Shown here: positions 4,891 through 6,875 of the stretch, piece by piece
Layout of the letters: each line of letters opens with the position of its first letter
How positions within the stretch are numbered: the stretch's first letter is position 1
Program-made: the position numbers and the translations under genes
Notes under the pieces: model-generated
Seen by the model: the letters and a program-made list of their open reading frames with translations, nothing else
Told to the model about the DNA's origin: nothing
Database searches by the model: none
Source: Deltaproteobacteria bacterium
Lineage (GTDB): Bacteria > Desulfobacterota > JAENJC01
Length of the DNA stretch: 6,875 nt
Direction: 5' to 3'
NCBI GenBank assembly: GCA_016208525.1
Contig: JACQYJ010000084.1
Span: 1-6,875 of the forward strand

Positions 4891-5667
4891 ATGTTATTAG
4901 TCATCGACATAGGAAATACCAGCATCGCTTTTGGTCTGTATAAAGGGAAGGAACTTGCGGCCCATTTCAGGATGGGGACACTCAAAGACCGTGGCGTCGA
5001 CGAGTACGCCGTTTTTTTGAGGTCCCTTATCTCTTCCAAAGGGATATCCCTTCCCGAAATAAAGGACGGGATCATCTCCTGCGTTGTGCCTCCTCTCCTT
5101 GAAACCATGAAGGAGGTCTGTAAGGAATGCTTCGGGATGATTCCCCTTGTGGTAGGAGATGATGCAGACGCCGGGATACCGATACTTTATGATTATCCGA
5201 GAGAGGTTGGAGCAGACAGGATAGTCAATGCTGTAGCCGGATACTACAAATATCCCCAACCCCTGATAATCATAGACTTTGGCACAGCCACGACCTTCGA
5301 CTGTGTCTCGTCAAGTGGTGAATACCTGGGAGGCGCAATTTCCCCTGGCATTGCCATATCAGCAGAGGCCCTGTTTCAAAGGACATCCAAGCTTCCAAGG
5401 GTTGATATAGCACAACCGCCAACTGCCATAGGTAAAAATACAGTTGCCAGCATCCAGTCAGGCCTCTTCTTCGGATATGTGAGCCTTGTAGAAGGGATGG
5501 TCATGAGGATAAAGGATGAGATGCGGACCTCTCCCCTTGTGATCGCCACCGGCGGACAGGCGGAACTGATCGCGCATGAGACAGATGTAATTAAGCATGT
5601 AGAACCTAATCTGACGCTGGAAGGGCTGAGGTTGATATATGAAAGAAGTCGAAAAACTGATTCGTAG
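4891..5667 (+). CDS. coaX: Type III pantothenate kinase
   Basis: CoaX phosphorylates pantothenate with ATP, the first step of coenzyme A synthesis; type III enzymes need a monovalent cation and are not inhibited by CoA. The 258 residues match the family. Features of the ASKHA fold are clear: the phosphate loop DIGNT (6-10), YPREVGADR (102-110) with the catalytic Asp 109, DFGTATTFD (129-137), GGAISPGI (148-155), ATGGQAE (219-225), and the C-terminal LTLEGLRLIYER (241-252). The ATG at 4891 is needed to keep the DIGNT motif, and the next Met (28) would lose it, so the start is firm although no Shine-Dalgarno precedes it. birA next to coaX is a common arrangement. Here the two are separated by 244 bp of repeats, so coaX may need its own promoter or read-through. 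Confidence 0.95.
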   Translation: MLLVIDIGNTSIAFGLYKGKELAAHFRMGTLKDRGVDEYAVFLRSLISSKGISLPEIKDGIISCVVPPLLETMKEVCKECFGMIPLVVGDDADAGIPILYDYPREVGADRIVNAVAGYYKYPQPLIIIDFGTATTFDCVSSSGEYLGGAISPGIAISAEALFQRTSKLPRVDIAQPPTAIGKNTVASIQSGLFFGYVSLVEGMVMRIKDEMRTSPLVIATGGQAELIAHETDVIKHVEPNLTLEGLRLIYERSRKTDS

Positions 5668-5673
5668 GGGCAA

Positions 5674-5763
5674 ATGTCCGAAGAAGTTGAGTGGAAAACC
5701 AGCCTTGCCAAACTGCCCGTGTTTTGGGATTTCATGAAAATGTGTTACCTTACGCATCCATAA
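5674..5763 (+). CDS. Possible 29-aa small protein downstream of coaX
   Basis: An ATG 6 nt after the coaX stop, with AGGGG close before it, opens a 29-residue frame (MSEEVEWKTSLAKLPVFWDF, then MKMCYLTHP) ending at TAA 5761-5763. It is acidic at the start and aromatic towards the end (two Trp, two Phe). The last 14 nt overlap the end of the opposite-strand cyclic-nucleotide-binding gene. I do not recognise the sequence. It could be a real small protein translated with coaX, a truncated gene end, or chance. Confidence 0.25.
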   Translation: MSEEVEWKTSLAKLPVFWDFMKMCYLTHP

Positions 5764-6193
5764 GCCTGTTGTTCGCCTGTCGCAGCCTCTTTGAAAGAAT
5801 CCTCGTCATGTTTATCAGGAGGACTATAAAAAGCTCCCTGTCCGTCTGGAATATATCGCCAAGGGCGGTGTTCTTAAGGAAGAGCGCCTCCGTATCCTCA
5901 GTAGCTCTTATGGTTGCCGACCGAGGCTCTACATTAATCAGGGTCATCTCGCCGAAGAAGGCCCCCTTTGAGCAGGCAGCAAGTATGACCTCGCTCCCGT
6001 CTTTTTTCTTTTTAATGAGGTCTGCCTTTCCTGATACTATGATTACGAGGGAGTCGCCCATTTCTCCTTCACGGAAGATGGTCTCTCCAGCGGTAAAGAC
6101 CTTCTCTTCGGCCACATCTGCCAGCATCTGAAGCTGGGTTTCGCTGAGACCAAAAAGCAATTGATTATTTAAAAGCACATTCAAGTCTCTCAT
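5750..6193 (-). CDS. Stand-alone cyclic nucleotide-binding domain protein
   Basis: This 147-residue protein consists almost wholly of a cNMP-binding (CAP_ED) beta-roll. Helix and roll start at LFGLSETQLQMLADVAEEKVF (13-33). GETIFREGEMGDSLVIIVSG (36-55) is the first half of the roll. The phosphate-binding cassette is FFGEMTLINVEPRSATIRA (79-97), with the Glu and Arg needed to bind cAMP or cGMP. A C-terminal helix, ELFIVLLINMTRILSKRLRQ (120-139), follows. There is no HTH, kinase, transporter or channel domain, so it is not a CRP-type regulator by itself and probably works through a partner. ATG at 6193 is chosen because GAGGTG lies 9 nt upstream; an in-frame ATG at 6253 would add 20 residues with no family similarity and only GAG next to it. 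The gene is convergent with coaX, separated by 82 bp, with no clear terminator. Confidence 0.85.
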   Translation of the reverse strand: MRDLNVLLNNQLLFGLSETQLQMLADVAEEKVFTAGETIFREGEMGDSLVIIVSGKADLIKKKKDGSEVILAACSKGAFFGEMTLINVEPRSATIRATEDTEALFLKNTALGDIFQTDRELFIVLLINMTRILSKRLRQANNRLMDA

Positions 6194-6320
6194 AGACCCG
6201 GACACCTCTCCATCGTTATAATCGTACCAACCATATTTCAGGGGTACCAACATCTCAAACTACAGACTACTTGAGGCAATATACATGCAATAACGTCGCT
6301 CAGTCAATGATTAGATATAT

Positions 6321-6451
6321 GAGGGTCTTGCAAAAGTCCGAAATTACCCTTCGACAAGCTCAGGGCGAACGGTGGTTGGGTTGGAATCATTGACTTTTTC
6401 CCGTTCGTGGTGAGCCTGTCGAACCACAAACAAGACTTTTGCAAGAGGCTC
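6321..6451. mobile_element. Nested palindromic, MITE/REP-like element, copy B (inverted relative to copy A)
   Basis: The outer inverted repeat is 18 bp with two mismatches: 6321-6338 and 6434-6451, containing TCTTGCAAAAGTC. The inner inverted repeat, 6350-6372 with 6401-6423, matches at 19 of 23 positions. The 28-nt centre (6373-6400) is, in reverse complement, 23 of 28 identical to that of copy A, so the two copies are the same element in opposite orientation. The outer ends differ between copies (TCGTAAAAAGTC versus TCTTGCAAAAGTC) and share only AAAAGTC. The region 6254-6320 before it holds nothing I can identify. Confidence 0.75.
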
Positions 6452-6455
6452 TGTT

Positions 6456-6635
6456 GAGATAGATAAAGAGGTCTACAGAGAGGCCTGGGAACTCTATTCG
6501 GGTCGAACTGATAAGGAGTGGAGCCTCACAGATTGTTCAAGCTTTATCATTATGAACCGTAGCCGGATAACCGAGGCCTTCACCTCAGACCGCCATTTTG
6601 AACAATCAGGGTTCACCATTCTTCTGAAAGAGTAA
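6456..6635 (+). pseudogene. PIN-domain toxin, C-terminal fragment
   Basis: The last 59 codons of a VapC-type PIN ribonuclease remain: YREAWELYSGRTDKEWSLTD (7-26), CSSFIIM, then EAFTSDRHFEQSGFTILL (40-57). WSLTDCSSF and TSDRHFEQSGF are the third and fourth conserved blocks of this PIN subfamily, holding the C-terminal catalytic Asp residues. The N-terminal half (VDTSA-type block and the central Glu) is absent. The fragment begins right where palindromic copy B ends (6451), and no matching 5' half is seen before the element. The frame runs open leftward into the element without a plausible start. A deletion linked to the repeat, or insertion followed by loss of the 5' part, would explain this. 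No antitoxin gene is left. Confidence 0.8.
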
Positions 6636-6678
6636 AAAACAGAATCAGTTTTTAAAAAGCGTCAGTCGTTTGCTTTCT

Positions 6679-6875
6679 TTATATGATTTCAAACACCCTG
6701 TTCAGCGCCTCATCCAGCCTTGCCACATCAGGCCCTCCGGCCTGGGCCATGTCAGGACGTCCGCCTCCTCCGCCGCCTACTACCTTTGCCAGGTCTTTGA
6801 CAAGATTACCCGCATGGTATCTCTTTGTCAAATCACCTGTTAGAGCGACTGTCAAAGTTGATTTGGTCCCGTCCG
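6679..6875 (-). CDS. alaS: Alanyl-tRNA synthetase, C-terminal end (partial)
   Basis: AlaRS charges tRNA(Ala) in the cytosol. Only its last 65 codons are inside the window; the gene continues beyond the right edge. The frame reads DGTKSTLTVALTGDLTKRYH, then AGNLVKDLAKVVGGGGGGRPDMAQAGG (in two parts, residues 21-47 of the fragment), and ends in LDEALNRVFEII. The glycine-rich GGGGGGRPDMAQAGG block is the signature of the DHHA1 (C-Ala) domain at the AlaRS C-terminus and separates it from most other DHHA1 proteins. The stop is TAA at 6679-6681. The gene converges on the PIN fragment, with 43 bp between; no clear terminator hairpin is visible there. Confidence 0.92.
   Translation of the reverse strand, partial: DGTKSTLTVALTGDLTKRYHAGNLVKDLAKVVGGGGGGRPDMAQAGGPDVARLDEALNRVFEII

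Noticed and set aside
5691..6131. Plus-strand 146-codon open frame opposite the cNMP-binding gene
   Set aside because: The minus strand encodes a complete cyclic-nucleotide-binding domain; the plus frame is low in recognisable structure.
6636..6678. Terminator between the PIN fragment and alaS
   Set aside because: Only A/T runs are present; I could not find a stable stem followed by a T run on either strand.

Overview
The window comes from a bacterial chromosome that mixes a conserved cofactor-gene block with a crowded accessory region. The housekeeping genes (nadC, birA, coaX and the 3' end of alaS) are typical of free-living Gram-negative-type lineages. The toxin-antitoxin remnants, the IS110 element and the nested GAGCTTGTCGAA-type palindromes resemble what is seen in Nitrospirota and Desulfobacterota genomes. 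That placement is an impression from gene order and protein style, not a demonstration.

Region by region: 1-154 holds no gene, only two small palindromic structures. 155-563 (minus strand) is a decayed type II toxin-antitoxin pair, with an intact 72-aa antitoxin-like gene and a PIN-domain toxin reduced to two short out-of-frame pieces. About 600-2100 (minus strand) is an IS110-family insertion sequence. Its DEDD transposase is split by an A8 tract into two frames, and it has a long left non-coding end that folds like a bridge RNA. 2140-2770 (plus strand) is an intact HI1419/HI1420-type (HigBA-like) toxin-antitoxin pair.

2814-5667 (plus strand) is the cofactor block: nadC (NAD synthesis), birA (biotin-protein ligase/repressor, overlapping nadC by 8 nt) and coaX (type III pantothenate kinase, first step of CoA synthesis). 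A 244-bp spacer between birA and coaX is built of 7-bp tandem repeats interrupted by a nested palindromic, MITE-like element. The last repeat unit touches the coaX start codon. Convergent to coaX is a stand-alone cyclic-nucleotide-binding domain protein (minus strand). A second, inverted copy of the palindromic element follows at 6321-6451 and abuts the C-terminal 59 codons of another PIN-domain toxin. The window closes with the C-terminal end of alanyl-tRNA synthetase (minus strand).

Most notable points: a candidate bridge RNA with a multi-branched fold and short matches to both IS ends; an A8 slippery tract that would restore a full 404-aa transposase by a -1 shift; two inverted copies of a nested palindromic element; a heptamer array that replaces any Shine-Dalgarno leader of coaX; and a consensus-like promoter that would make the nadC transcript leaderless. 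I found no clearly new multi-gene system. The bridge RNA and the repeat elements are the best candidates for follow-up.
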